Assembly (NCBI GenBank): GCA_965247065.1 | Contig: CBDFGN010000006.1 | Coordinates: 3,472,001 to 3,536,000, forward strand | DNA from: CBDFGN01 sp965247065 | Lineage (GTDB): Bacteria > Bacteroidota > Bacteroidia > Cytophagales > Cyclobacteriaceae | Direction of reading: 5' to 3' | DNA length: 64,000 bases | Shown here: positions 8,482-18,581 of the stretch, piece by piece | How the letters are laid out: every line of letters begins with the position of its first letter | Numbering within the stretch: position 1 is the stretch's first letter | Made by a program: the position numbers and the translations under genes | The notes under the pieces: generated by a model | The model's database searches: none | Seen by the model: only the letters and a program-made list of their open reading frames with translations | What the model was told of the DNA's origin: nothing

Positions 8482-9807
8482 TTATGAACTGATCAAAGTG
8501 ACAATATTTCCACTTAATCTTAGTAGTTCTATTTCGGCAGATTTGGTTGAAAACTGCGCATCCAGAAGTCTGGACTCAGCATCCACAGCGTTTCGCTGGG
8601 CCTCGCGAAGTTCCAAGGCGCTGCTTACCCCTAACTGATAACGATCAAAAGTGATGCTCTCATTTTCTTTTGCCACCTCTAAATTTTGAAGCTCCAGATC
8701 TACCAATACCACGCTCTTGGAGTACCGGTTGATGGTCTTTTGAAGATCTGCTTGAATGGAAAGCCTAAGTTCCTCAATTGTAACCTGGCTTATCTCCTCA
8801 GATATCCTGGCATTTTGTACTTCCCTCCTACGATTCGAGCCATCAAATAACAGCCAATTGGCTCCAACTGCATAGTTAACTCCATCAATTTGGGCCGCTC
8901 GGAGCTGGCCGGCCTCGTTGGCCGAATTAGAATAGTTGTAGGCAACTTCAAAGTTGAGCAAAGGATACTTCCTGGACTGCAGTTCCCGGGTTTCGTAATA
9001 GGCTATTGAGGCCTTCTTCATCGCCAGAAGTAAATCCGGGTTGGTGCTTTCGTAGGATTGGATGAGCTGATTGTAGTCGAGTTGGTTGTTTATGGTGATT
9101 TGAGGTTGGACCAGAAATTCCTCGTCAACCGGCACTCCCATCAGGAAATTCAAATCCACTTTGGCATTCTTTAAAATCTCCTCCTGAACCAGCAATGCCG
9201 TTTTGTCGGCATTGTAATCGACCTGGGCAGCCAGAAAATCCAATTTCGATGATTTGCCAACTTCATACCGGGACTGAGCAAACCTTTTGCGCTCCTCAGA
9301 AATCGCTAGATTATCTTCCAGGACCTTTAATCGAGCCTGTTCTAAAACAATGCGATAAAAAGCCTCGCTTATTAAGGCCATGGTATTTTCCAGGTTTATC
9401 CGGGTACTAATGGCGCCGGCATCACGGACCTCTCCCAGTCGATTATATGAATGAAACATCTCCCCACCATCAAAGAATATCCAATTCAAACCCAGGGAAG
9501 AATTTAATTGGTCTGATTTCGCCCAATTCCTCTGAACCTGAAAGCTTCCACCCGATCCCAATATCTCTAAGTCAACGTTCTGCCTGATGTAATTTTGCCT
9601 GGCACTTAGGCTTATCACGGGCATGAATCCGGCATTGCCATACGTGTGGTTATTCGCATCAATTGTCTCGTCGCTACGAGCCAGCTTGATGGAGAAATTC
9701 TTTTCAAGCCCAATGCTCACGGCCTCATCCAACGTGAGAGGTTCTTGGGCTTGATTCGAAAATGAAAGCCCATGGCAAATTATCAGTAGTAAGTAAAATC
9801 GTTTCAT
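8482..9807 (-). CDS. TolC-family outer-membrane efflux protein
   Basis: A 441-residue outer-membrane channel component. A cleavable signal peptide (MKRFYLLLIICHGLSFSNQA) is followed by two OEP repeats, each with the family-typical start (LTLDEAVSIGLEKNFSIKLA near 25; SYESTNPDLLLAMKKASIAY near 240) and long coiled-coil helices rich in E, A, R and Q (LSISEERKRFAQSRYEVGKS type). It starts 8 bp after the end of the RND pump gene and is the last gene of the MFP-RND-OEP efflux operon. Confidence 0.93.
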   Translation of the reverse strand: MKRFYLLLIICHGLSFSNQAQEPLTLDEAVSIGLEKNFSIKLARSDETIDANNHTYGNAGFMPVISLSARQNYIRQNVDLEILGSGGSFQVQRNWAKSDQLNSSLGLNWIFFDGGEMFHSYNRLGEVRDAGAISTRINLENTMALISEAFYRIVLEQARLKVLEDNLAISEERKRFAQSRYEVGKSSKLDFLAAQVDYNADKTALLVQEEILKNAKVDLNFLMGVPVDEEFLVQPQITINNQLDYNQLIQSYESTNPDLLLAMKKASIAYYETRELQSRKYPLLNFEVAYNYSNSANEAGQLRAAQIDGVNYAVGANWLLFDGSNRRREVQNARISEEISQVTIEELRLSIQADLQKTINRYSKSVVLVDLELQNLEVAKENESITFDRYQLGVSSALELREAQRNAVDAESRLLDAQFSTKSAEIELLRLSGNIVTLISS

Positions 9808-9815
9808 AGTCTTAT

Positions 9816-12800
9816 TTAGAATCTTGCAACTCGTTTCTCGGATCCGCTCAGGTATGAATACACGGCGGGAATTACGTATAAAGTCAGCACGGTGGAAAAC
9901 ATTAACCCCCCGATTACAGCCCAGCCCATGGAAACACGACTTTCCGCCCCAGCCCCTAACGCCAAGGCAATGGGTAAGATCCCTAACATAGTAGAGAGGC
10001 TGGTCATGAGAATGGGTCGGAACCTTAATTCAGCGGCGGTTATGATGGCCTCCTTGACGCTTTGGCCACGGGCTTTCTTTTGGTTAGCGAATTCCACTAT
10101 AAGAATACCATTTTTAGTTACCAGTCCGATCAACATGATTATTCCAATTTGACTGAAAATGTTAAGGGATTGATAAAAATACCAAAGTGTTATAAGGGCT
10201 CCAGCAAGGGCTAAGGGTACTGTGAACATGATCACGAATGGATCTCGGAAGCTCTCAAATTGAGCTGATAGAACCAAATAAACCAGGATCAGGGCAAAAA
10301 CGAAAGCAAAAACCAGGCTTGAAGAACTTTCCTTGTACTCATTCGACATGCCAGCCAGTGCCGTTGTATAACTCTCATCTAAAACCTCGTTTGCAATTCT
10401 TTCCATGGCTGCGATTCCGTCCCCCAAGGTCATTCCTGGCGCCGGACTGGCCGAAACGGTGGCGGATCCGAATCTATTGAAGCGATACAACGATGGCGTA
10501 TTGCTTTCCTCTTTCAGAAATACCACATTGTCCAATTGAATCAATTCACCCGAGCGGTTTCTCACATATAAGGATTGCAGATCCAGGGGATCATTCCTGT
10601 TTTCCCGGCTTACCTGCCCGATGACCTGGTACTGTTTGCCGTCCATTATGAAATAGCCAAAGCGCTGACCACTGAATGCCAATTGCAGGGTCTGTGCGAT
10701 ATCCAAGACCGAAACTCCAAGGGCTCTGGCTTTTACCCGATCAATTTCGATATTGATTTCAGGCTTATTAAACTTGAGATCGACGTTAACAAAGTTGAAT
10801 GTAGGGTCCTGCTGTGCCTTCAGTGTGAAGTCGGACAAAACCCTCTTTAGCTTATCTAGATTGGCAGCTTGTATCACAAATTGTACCGGCAAACCTCTCA
10901 GGCGATTTCCGCCGATGGTCTCGGATTCGCTGACAAAAGCCCTGGCTTTGGTATTTTGCTGGACCAGCGGATTTAGAGCCTGAACTATTTCCTACTGGGA
11001 TCTTTGCCTTTGAGACGCCTCCTTAAGAAAGGAAAACATGAAGGCCGAATTTACCGAGCTGCTGGCTCCAAATCCGGGTGAGGTCACCGTTCCGATGAAT
11101 ACCCTTTCCGGCACTTCGGCCAGAGCAAGTTCAATTAACTCATCGACATAGTGGTCCATATATTCGAAGGTCACCCCTTCGGGGCCGGTGGCAAAAATGC
11201 GAAAATGGTTACGATCCTCGCGCGGGGCCAATTCCGAAGGCAGCTGACCATAGATCAGGTAGATCAACCATCCAGAGATTGCAACAATGACAAAAGCTAG
11301 CCACCGCACTCTCATAAAAGCCTCCAGTGACTGGTTATACTGGAGACTCAGCCATTGAAAAAATGGTTCGCTCACCCGGTAGATCCATGGTTTTTCCATT
11401 CGGCTCTTTAAAAGCTTAGTCGATAACATCGGCGTTAGCGACAGAGCTACAAAGGATGAAATGCAGACCGATCCGGCCACTACCACTCCAAATTCCCGGA
11501 AGAGTCTACCTGTAAGCCCTTCAAGAAATATAAGAGGCATAAACACCGCCACCAAGGCCACTGTGGTAGATAAAACAGCGAAAAATATTTCTGTGGTTCC
11601 TTTCAGGCCCGCCTCCCTGGGGCTCATACCTTGCTCAATTTTGGAATAGATATTCTCCAGAACAACAATCGTATCATCGACTACCAGTCCAATGGCCAAA
11701 ACAATACCTAGAAGGGTTAGAACATTAATGGAAAAGCCGGCCAGGTACATAATAAAAAAGGAGCCCACCAGGGAAATCGGAATAGTAAGCACTGGAATGA
11801 TAGTAGTTCTCCAATCTCTAAGGAAAAAGAAGATAATCAGCACTACCAAAGAAAAGGCAATGATGATCGTTTGCTGAACTTCCAGGATCGAGGCCTTGAT
11901 GTAATCAGTGTTGTCCCAAACGACCTCTGCGGTGACATCCTGAGGCAAGTCCTTTTTTATGATCTCGAATCTTCGAGTGAACTCCTCAGAAATATCGACG
12001 TGGTTTGATCCAGGCTGGGCGACCACAATCGGCATCACCATAGGAATACCGTCCCTTTTTAGAATGGTGCGTTCATTCTCGGGTGCCAACTCGGCGCGAC
12101 CAATATCCCGGAATCGGACGATGATGTTATTTTCCTCTTTGACGATCAGGTTGTTAAATTCCTCTGGGGTTGTCAGCCTGCCCATCGTTCGCACGGTCAA
12201 CTCGGTGTTTATTCCTTCCACCCTTCCGGAAGGAAGCTCTACGTTCTCGCTGTTTAGGGCAGTTAGCACATCCAGGGGGGTCAATTGATATGCGGCCAAC
12301 TTCAAGGGGTCCATCCACAGGCGCATTGAGTACTTTTTCGATCCCCAGACTCTCGATTCAGCCACTCCCGGTATGGTTTGAAGCCGCTCCTTTACCACGT
12401 TTTCGGCCAGGGCGGTTAGCTCAAGCAGGGAGCGGTCATCGCTCTTGAGGCTAGTAATTATGATAGGAAATGAGTCGGCGTTGGCTTTGGTGACAATAGG
12501 CGGATCGGCATCACGAGGCAGATTGCGCACGGCCCGGGATACGCGGTCTCGGACGTCATTGGCAGCTGCCTCAAGATGCACCCCAAGGTCGAATTCCACC
12601 GTGATGGTGCTTCTGCCATCCCGACTTACCGAGGTAAGCGTCTTGATACCCGCTATCCCGTTAATCGACTCTTCCAGCGGTTCGGTGATTTACGATTCTA
12701 TTATGTCGGCGTTGGCTCCACTATAGTTTGTGGAGACCGTGATTATTGGCGGATCGACGCTGGGATACTCCCGCACTCCAAGGGACCCAAAGCCAACCAC

Positions 12801-12875
12801 CCCAAATATGAGAATCACTAGGGATAATACTATGGCAAGAACGGGTCGATTAATGCTAACTGAAGCTAAACTCAT
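9816..12875 (-). pseudogene. HAE1/AcrB-type RND efflux pump with two in-frame stop codons
   Basis: One uninterrupted register of 1019 codons encodes a full AcrB-like pump. It begins MSLASVSINRPVLAIVLSLV (TM1), then porter domains, then GIVLAIGLVVDDTIVVLENI with the proton-relay Asp pair. The second half ends in GILIVEFANQKKARG, FRPILMTSLSTMLGILPIAL and AVYSYLSGSE. Two stops interrupt it without any shift of frame: TAA at 12690-12692 in ANADIIES*ITEPLEE, where homologues have a conserved Gln, and TAG at 10992-10994 in QRQRSQ*EIVQALNP. Each can be explained by one C-to-T change in a CAA or CAG codon. Flanking operon partners are intact. Non-functional if the stops are real and not read through. 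Confidence 0.85.
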
Positions 12876-12883
12876 CTCGGGAA

Positions 12884-13957
12884 TTAATTCAGGGTGGAAA
12901 TGCTTACATCCACCCCCGAGCGTATTTGAAGAATGCCCGACGTAATAACGGTATCATTTGGATGAAGTCCTGAGACGATCTCCAACTCCCGGTCAGTCCG
13001 GATACCAATACCAACCTCCATGGACTCGGCTTTGCCTTGCTTGTGAACAAAAACCCGATGTCCACCAAGTTCCGGAATTACAGCCTCGGATGGAACCATA
13101 ATAGCATTTTCCACCTTGTTGAATACCATTTCAATCCTGGTAAACTGTCCGGGCAGTAACAGATTGTTGGGATTGGCAGCAATGGCCCTAATCATTAAGG
13201 TACGAGTGGCCTGATCAATTTGGGGTTCAATAGCAAACACCTTCCCCACTTGCCAGCCATCTATTGCGTCGGTGGAAAAGTTTATGAGGTCTCCCTTACT
13301 GACCCGGTTACTATATTTCTCAGGAATTGCAAAATCTACCTTTGCCGGATCAATGCTATAAATTGAGGCGATTCTTTCAGTCGGCGTTACATAACTTCCC
13401 CCGCTTACGTGCCGCAGGCCAATAATCCCATCTAAAGGAGCGCGAATTTGTGTTTTGGCCAGCTTGGCTTGGACAAGTTTTAGCTCGGCCTTGATAGTAT
13501 TTAATTCGGTTAAAGAAATGTCATATTCCTCCTGACTGATGGCCTCTCTCTGCAAAAGTTGTCGTTGTCGGAATTCGCTCTCCTCAAGCAACTTTATATT
13601 GTGCTTCCATTTTTCAAGCTCCGCTTGAAGTTCATCATCGTTTATTTTCACCAGAAGTTCGCCGGCTTTTATCTCCGAACCCTCCAAAAAATATATTCCC
13701 ACGATCTTGCCGGATATCTCACTTTTCAGCTCAAGAGATTCGTTGGCCACAATCGAACCGCTTACCGTGATCTTGTCTTCCAGTACCTTAGGCTTCACGA
13801 TAACAGCGCTGACCGGTATTTTTTGAACTGAGGGGCCTGAGGCACCAGCTTGAGAAGGGCCTGCCGAGGTAGATGAGCTCAATCTCGGATAAATAACAAG
13901 ATAGGCCAAAACCAGAGCTATGATTACCAGCAAAACGATTTTGAGATATTTATTCAT
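12884..13957 (-). CDS. RND efflux periplasmic adaptor (MFP) subunit
   Basis: A 357-residue HlyD/AcrA-family adaptor anchored by one N-terminal membrane segment (KIVLLVIIALVLAYLVIYP). Then come a barrel-sandwich/lipoyl half-motif (SGSIVANESLELKSEISGKI), a coiled-coil hairpin (about 105-160, QAELEKWKHNIKLLEESEF and following), the second half-motif (TQIRAPLDGIIGLRHVSGGS), a beta-barrel and a membrane-proximal domain. First gene of the efflux operon, 8 bp before the pump gene. Intact although the pump it serves is interrupted. Confidence 0.94.
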   Translation of the reverse strand: MNKYLKIVLLVIIALVLAYLVIYPRLSSSTSAGPSQAGASGPSVQKIPVSAVIVKPKVLEDKITVSGSIVANESLELKSEISGKIVGIYFLEGSEIKAGELLVKINDDELQAELEKWKHNIKLLEESEFRQRQLLQREAISQEEYDISLTELNTIKAELKLVQAKLAKTQIRAPLDGIIGLRHVSGGSYVTPTERIASIYSIDPAKVDFAIPEKYSNRVSKGDLINFSTDAIDGWQVGKVFAIEPQIDQATRTLMIRAIAANPNNLLLPGQFTRIEMVFNKVENAIMVPSEAVIPELGGHRVFVHKQGKAESMEVGIGIRTDRELEIVSGLHPNDTVITSGILQIRSGVDVSISTLN

Positions 13958-14133
13958 GAATGCTCAGGCAAATGTCCATAATATACGACAAATTAATACA
14001 CCATTAGAGAAGGTTCCGCCGGGTTTCAAACCCAAAAATCATGGTCCTGATACACAAATGATCACTATCTTGAAAAACGTAAATAGGCCAAAAAGTTGTT
14101 GAATGTTCCACAATTAAATATTCCCCAGATGTT

Positions 14134-16695
14134 ATGAGGTTAGTCTTTCACATCGGGTTGTTCCTAAGTCTTTCAAGCCTCAGCCTGGCACAAACCGGAT
14201 TGGAGTATTATCTCCCTGCCAATACCCCATATGATCCGGAGATTCCCACGCCCAGAGAGGTTCTTGATCATGAGGTTGGAGAATGGCACGTCAGCCACGA
14301 CAAGTTGGTGCAGTATATGAGATTGATCGCCTCAAAATCTCCCAGGATAAGTATCGAAGAATACGGGAGGAGCTATGAGAACCGACCCTTGTTGCTTTTG
14401 ACCATAACCTCCGAAAAGAACCATGCGAGTATTGAAAGTCTCCGGGAGCGCCACCATCAACTAACAGACCCTCAACGGTCCGGTGAACTCTCTTTGAGTG
14501 AGTTGCCAGCAGTGGTTTGGTTGGGATATAGTGTTCATGGAAATGAGGCAAGCGGCAGTAACGCATCACTGGCGGTGGTTTACCATCTGGCAGCCGCCCA
14601 AGGCGAGCAGATCGAGCAATGGCTCGACAACTTGATTATTCTGGTCGATCCATCCATCAACCCTGATGGCCTGAATCGATTCGCGAGTTGGGTTAACATG
14701 CATCGGAGCAAAAATTTAAATGACAGCCCGTTCAATCGTGAACAAAATGAAAATTGGCCAGGAGGCAGGACAAATCACTATTGGTTTGACCTCAATCGTG
14801 ACTGGTTGCCTTTGCAGCATCCTGAATCTCGGGGCCGTATAGCCCAATTTCATCGGTGGAAGCCCAACGTGCTTACCGATCATCACGAGATGGGATCCAA
14901 TTCCACCTTCTTTTTCCAACCCGGGGTACCTTCCCGGAACCACCCGCTGACTCCCAACTCCACTTACACATTGACCAAGGAGATTTCAACTTATCACGCC
15001 AACGGATTGGATGAAATTGGAGTTCTATATTATACCAAGGAGACCTTTGATGATTTTTATATGGGCAAAGGCTCTACCTACCCAGACCTGAACGGATCCA
15101 TAGGTATTCTATTCGAACAGGCCAGTGTCAGAGGTCATCTGCGGAAAACTTCTAATGGCTTTCTGGAGTTTCCATACGCGATCAAAAACCATTTCAGGAC
15201 TTCCTTGAGCACTCTGACAGCTGCTTTTGATTTGAGGGAGAAATTACTTGAACACCAGAGGAATTTCTATCGCACGGCTCGAAATGAGGCTTCTTCAGCT
15301 AGCCAAAAGGCCTACGTTTTTGGTTCCAATTCAAGCCCATCCCGAACCACGCAGCTTGCAAGTATTTTGGGACAACATCAGATTCAACTCTATCAATTGG
15401 GCAAAGAGGTCTCAATTGACGGCAAAAAGTTTAAACCAGGGGGGAGTTACATTGTCCCAACGGACCAGGCCCAGTTTAGACTTATCCAGGCCATTTTCGA
15501 AAAAAGAATTGAATTCTCGGACAGCCTTTTTTACGATGTCTCCGCCTGGACCTTACCTTTGGCATTCGATCTAGATTGGGGCTCAATTTCGGCCCGTTCC
15601 TTCTCTGCTGAACTTGTTGGAGAATCTTATTCTTTGGCAAAATCCAATAGCGGTTCCTCCGAATTAGCCCGCAGCGAATATGCTTACCTGCTAAATTGGG
15701 TGGACTATTTCGCTCCTAAAATCCTTTATATACTCCAGGATCACGGCCTTCGTTTGAAGGTTGCCACCCGGCCCTTCATCCTGAGCGATGGAAAATCTTT
15801 TGGATATGGAACAATCCTTATTCCAGTAAAGAATCAGGTTCAAAGTTCGGATTCAATTTACCGACTAATCCGCGCCATAATGGAAAATACAGGAACCGAT
15901 TTTTATCCTATTAAAACCGGTTACAACCAACGCGGCGTCGACCTCGGCAGCCCCAGTTTCAAATCCCTGGTTAAGCCTACAATAGCATTGATGGTCGGTA
16001 AAGGAGTTAATGCCTACGAAGCTGGAGAGGTATGGCATCTGCTCGACTGGAGAATGGATATTGATTTAACCTTGTTGCCTATCGAGCAAATGGACCAAGC
16101 CGATTTGAACGATTTTAACACCTTAATTTTGGTGGATGGCAATTACGGTGAGCTGAGCAGCGCTCAACAAAAAATACGCTCCTGGATTGAAACCGGTGGT
16201 TCGCTCATCGCATTCAAAAGAGGAGCTAAATGGTTGTCGGACAATCGTCTAAGTAAGGTGAAATTTAAGAAAGTATCTACCGATTCCACCCTACGGCGAC
16301 ATTATTTTGAAATGGATCGTTATCGGGGCGCCCAGGTTATTGGTGGAAGCATTTTCTCCTGCCAAATAGACGTTTCTCATCCAATAAACTATGGATACAA
16401 GAATGAAGATCTTGCAGTATTTCTTAATTCCAAGAACTTCTTTGAACGACCCAGCAATGCCTATTCATTTCCGGTGGTCTACAAAAAAAATCCACTTCTA
16501 AGTGGCTACATTTCCAACGAGAATTTGGAATTGATATCAGATTCACCCGTGGTAATTGTTTCCAGGTTTGGGAAAGGCAAAATTTTGTCATTCGCAATTA
16601 ATCCAAACTTCAGAGCATTCTGGTATGGAACCAACCGGTTATTTCTCAACAGCATTTTCTTCCCTCGGATTATTGACTCTAAATCAGTCAATTAG
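14134..16695 (+). CDS. Secreted M14-family zinc carboxypeptidase
   Basis: An 853-residue exported metallopeptidase: signal peptide MRLVFHIGLFLSLSSLSLAQ, then the M14 catalytic domain. Zinc ligands are visible as HGNE in WLGYSVHGNEASGSNASLAV (HxxE) and His in DHHEMGSNSTFFFQPG. Substrate-binding blocks include DPSINPDGLNRFASWVN and YWFDLNRDWLPLQHPES. The C-terminal half (about 380-853) is an extended beta-rich domain with a class I glutamine amidotransferase-like fold suggested by IALMVGKGVNAYEAGEVWHL and FNTLILVDGNYGELSS. This is typical of large Bacteroidetes M14 proteins. Transcribed away from the efflux operon. Confidence 0.9.
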   Translation: MRLVFHIGLFLSLSSLSLAQTGLEYYLPANTPYDPEIPTPREVLDHEVGEWHVSHDKLVQYMRLIASKSPRISIEEYGRSYENRPLLLLTITSEKNHASIESLRERHHQLTDPQRSGELSLSELPAVVWLGYSVHGNEASGSNASLAVVYHLAAAQGEQIEQWLDNLIILVDPSINPDGLNRFASWVNMHRSKNLNDSPFNREQNENWPGGRTNHYWFDLNRDWLPLQHPESRGRIAQFHRWKPNVLTDHHEMGSNSTFFFQPGVPSRNHPLTPNSTYTLTKEISTYHANGLDEIGVLYYTKETFDDFYMGKGSTYPDLNGSIGILFEQASVRGHLRKTSNGFLEFPYAIKNHFRTSLSTLTAAFDLREKLLEHQRNFYRTARNEASSASQKAYVFGSNSSPSRTTQLASILGQHQIQLYQLGKEVSIDGKKFKPGGSYIVPTDQAQFRLIQAIFEKRIEFSDSLFYDVSAWTLPLAFDLDWGSISARSFSAELVGESYSLAKSNSGSSELARSEYAYLLNWVDYFAPKILYILQDHGLRLKVATRPFILSDGKSFGYGTILIPVKNQVQSSDSIYRLIRAIMENTGTDFYPIKTGYNQRGVDLGSPSFKSLVKPTIALMVGKGVNAYEAGEVWHLLDWRMDIDLTLLPIEQMDQADLNDFNTLILVDGNYGELSSAQQKIRSWIETGGSLIAFKRGAKWLSDNRLSKVKFKKVSTDSTLRRHYFEMDRYRGAQVIGGSIFSCQIDVSHPINYGYKNEDLAVFLNSKNFFERPSNAYSFPVVYKKNPLLSGYISNENLELISDSPVVIVSRFGKGKILSFAINPNFRAFWYGTNRLFLNSIFFPRIIDSKSVN

Positions 16696-16745
16696 CGGAA
16701 AAATTCTTATACTTGTAAAACCTGTTTGGACAACCTGGTTCAGTT

Positions 16746-17249
16746 ATGATCCAGAAATACTTTCCAAAGGATAAGAACTACCTTCTTAAGGAGGCCCAGG
16801 ATTCCACCAAACCTTCTTTGATCCCTTATCTTCTTTCGGCGGTGAAAGAGGCTTACTTTCAACAGTTCAATCCATTACGATTAGAGGATCCCATTAGCGT
16901 AAAAATCAAGAGAAGCCGAAAACCGAGAGTGGATTACCTGGAGGAATTTTATGAGTTCCTGGCTGCCATTTATCGCTTCAAATTCGGCGAGAACCAATTA
17001 CAAATCCTGTTCGACGGACGTTCTCACAAGGAAAAGTACAGTGAAGAATGGAGCACCGCATTTCAGAATTGGATCGGTGAGTTTTGCCGGCACCACAATT
17101 TTATTACCGGCACGCTGGAGCTGATTTTGGTCTTACCGAGTGATCGAAACATGGAGCTAATGTCCAACCGGATGAAGGCTTTTCTTGCAGATTACTTTGA
17201 CATCAAGATCTACAAGTATAAAGGCATAATGGACAAGGAGGCCGCCTAA
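16746..17249 (+). CDS. Conserved hypothetical protein
   Basis: A 167-residue soluble protein without signal peptide or membrane segment, starting at ATG 16746 about 50 bp after the M14 peptidase stop. It has many basic and aromatic residues (PISVKIKRSRKPRVDYLEEF, YRFKFGENQLQILFDGRSHK) and no motif I recognise. It ends with a 4-bp overlap with the convergent acylphosphatase gene. Codon use and fit between neighbours support a real gene. Confidence 0.7.
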   Translation: MIQKYFPKDKNYLLKEAQDSTKPSLIPYLLSAVKEAYFQQFNPLRLEDPISVKIKRSRKPRVDYLEEFYEFLAAIYRFKFGENQLQILFDGRSHKEKYSEEWSTAFQNWIGEFCRHHNFITGTLELILVLPSDRNMELMSNRMKAFLADYFDIKIYKYKGIMDKEAA

Positions 17250-17527
17250 TACTTGATTTCAAAATCTCGTAGGCCTTTGGTCCGGTGGACTTCCGTCAAT
17301 ACCTCTACAACCGAGGAGTATTCCGAGCCCCGCCAGCACCATGAAACAAACTTCTTGAGCCCCGCTTCAGGCCCCTCAACCCAAATCTCCACGTTGCCAT
17401 CCGATTCATTCTTGACCCAGCCGGCAAGTTTTAGCTTCCTAGCTTCTCTAAGGGCATTGGCCCTGAAAAATACCCCTTGAACTCTTCCTTTGATGATCAA
17501 ATGATACGCATTTAGGCTCTCGCTCAT
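17246..17527 (-). CDS. acyP: Acylphosphatase
   Basis: A 93-residue acylphosphatase hydrolysing carboxyl-phosphate bonds. The two catalytic signatures are present: GRVQGVFFRANALREARKL, holding the phosphate-binding Arg, and LAGWVKNESDGNVEIWVEGP, with the catalytic Asn. Length is standard. Convergent with the preceding hypothetical gene. Confidence 0.95.
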   Translation of the reverse strand: MSESLNAYHLIIKGRVQGVFFRANALREARKLKLAGWVKNESDGNVEIWVEGPEAGLKKFVSWCWRGSEYSSVVEVLTEVHRTKGLRDFEIKY

Positions 17528-17670
17528 AATTGATCAACACTCACTCCAACCCAAGAAAATGACAAGTTTTGCGATCGATTTCAGCTTATTAAGGGCCATG
17601 GAATCCTGCTTCAACAATCAGTTCAAATTAACCAAAAAGTTCTAACTTGTGTTAGTATAGTGAAGGTTCA

Positions 17671-18579
17671 ATGCTCAAAGAAAATCTCCTAAATCCAGGA
17701 TACGTAACTACAATCGACAATATTGGTGTAGCCGAAAGGGTTAAGAAATTTACTTCAAGGAGCATAAAGAAGGAATCCAAGGTCACCGGATTAAGGATGG
17801 TACTAAGTATGATAGACTTAACCACCTTAGAAGGAAAGGACACTCCCGGCAAGGTGCGTCAGCTGTGTCATAAGGCTATGCACCTTCATGACCTTTTCCC
17901 CGACCTTCCCACGGTTGCTGCCGTTTGCGTGTACCCCTCGATGGTGGCAATAGCCAAGGAGGCCCTGATGGGGACTAATATTCATGTGGCCTCCGTGGCT
18001 ACCACATTTCCGAGCGGTCAGTCGCATCTGAAGGTTAAGATCGCGGATACTCAATACGCTATAGATCAAGGGGCCGATGAGGTTGATATGGTCATTTCCA
18101 GGGGCGAGTTCTTAAGGGGTAATTACAATTTGGTATTCGACGAAATTGCTGCAGTAAAAGATGTCTGCGCTAAAATTCATCTCAAGGTGATCCTTGAGAC
18201 CGGTGAGCTGCTGACCTTAGACAATGTCAGGAAGTCCAGCGACCTCGCCATGGCTGCCGGAGCGGATTTCATTAAGACCTCCACTGGCAAGGTTCAGCCC
18301 TACGCGACCATGGAAGTGACCCTTGTTATGCTTGAAGCGATTAGAGATTTCTTCTATCAGACTGGCAAAATGATTGGCATGAAGCCTGCAGGAGGTATAT
18401 CCACGGCCAAGCAGTCTTTACAATACCTAGTAATGGTCAAGGAAACCTTGGGTAATTCCTGGCTAAGCCCAGAATATTTCAGAATCGGAGCCAGCCGTTT
18501 GGCCAATGATGTGCTGATGCAAATAATGAAGCAAGAAACCGGCAATTACCAATCCTTGGACTATTTTTCCAAAGACTAA
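17671..18579 (+). CDS. deoC: Deoxyribose-phosphate aldolase
   Basis: A 302-residue class I aldolase cleaving 2-deoxyribose-5-phosphate to acetaldehyde and glyceraldehyde-3-phosphate. DeoC motifs include SMIDLTTLEGKDTPGKV, AAVCVYPSMV, ADEVDMVISRGEFLRGNY, HLKVILETGEL, ADFIKTSTGKVQPYATM (Schiff-base Lys) and MIGMKPAGGIST. It carries about 35 extra N-terminal residues relative to short bacterial DeoC. First gene of a three-gene operon; the next gene starts 2 bp after its stop. Acetaldehyde removal by the adjacent dehydrogenases is the obvious partnership. Confidence 0.95.
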   Translation: MLKENLLNPGYVTTIDNIGVAERVKKFTSRSIKKESKVTGLRMVLSMIDLTTLEGKDTPGKVRQLCHKAMHLHDLFPDLPTVAAVCVYPSMVAIAKEALMGTNIHVASVATTFPSGQSHLKVKIADTQYAIDQGADEVDMVISRGEFLRGNYNLVFDEIAAVKDVCAKIHLKVILETGELLTLDNVRKSSDLAMAAGADFIKTSTGKVQPYATMEVTLVMLEAIRDFFYQTGKMIGMKPAGGISTAKQSLQYLVMVKETLGNSWLSPEYFRIGASRLANDVLMQIMKQETGNYQSLDYFSKD

Positions 18580-18581
18580 CC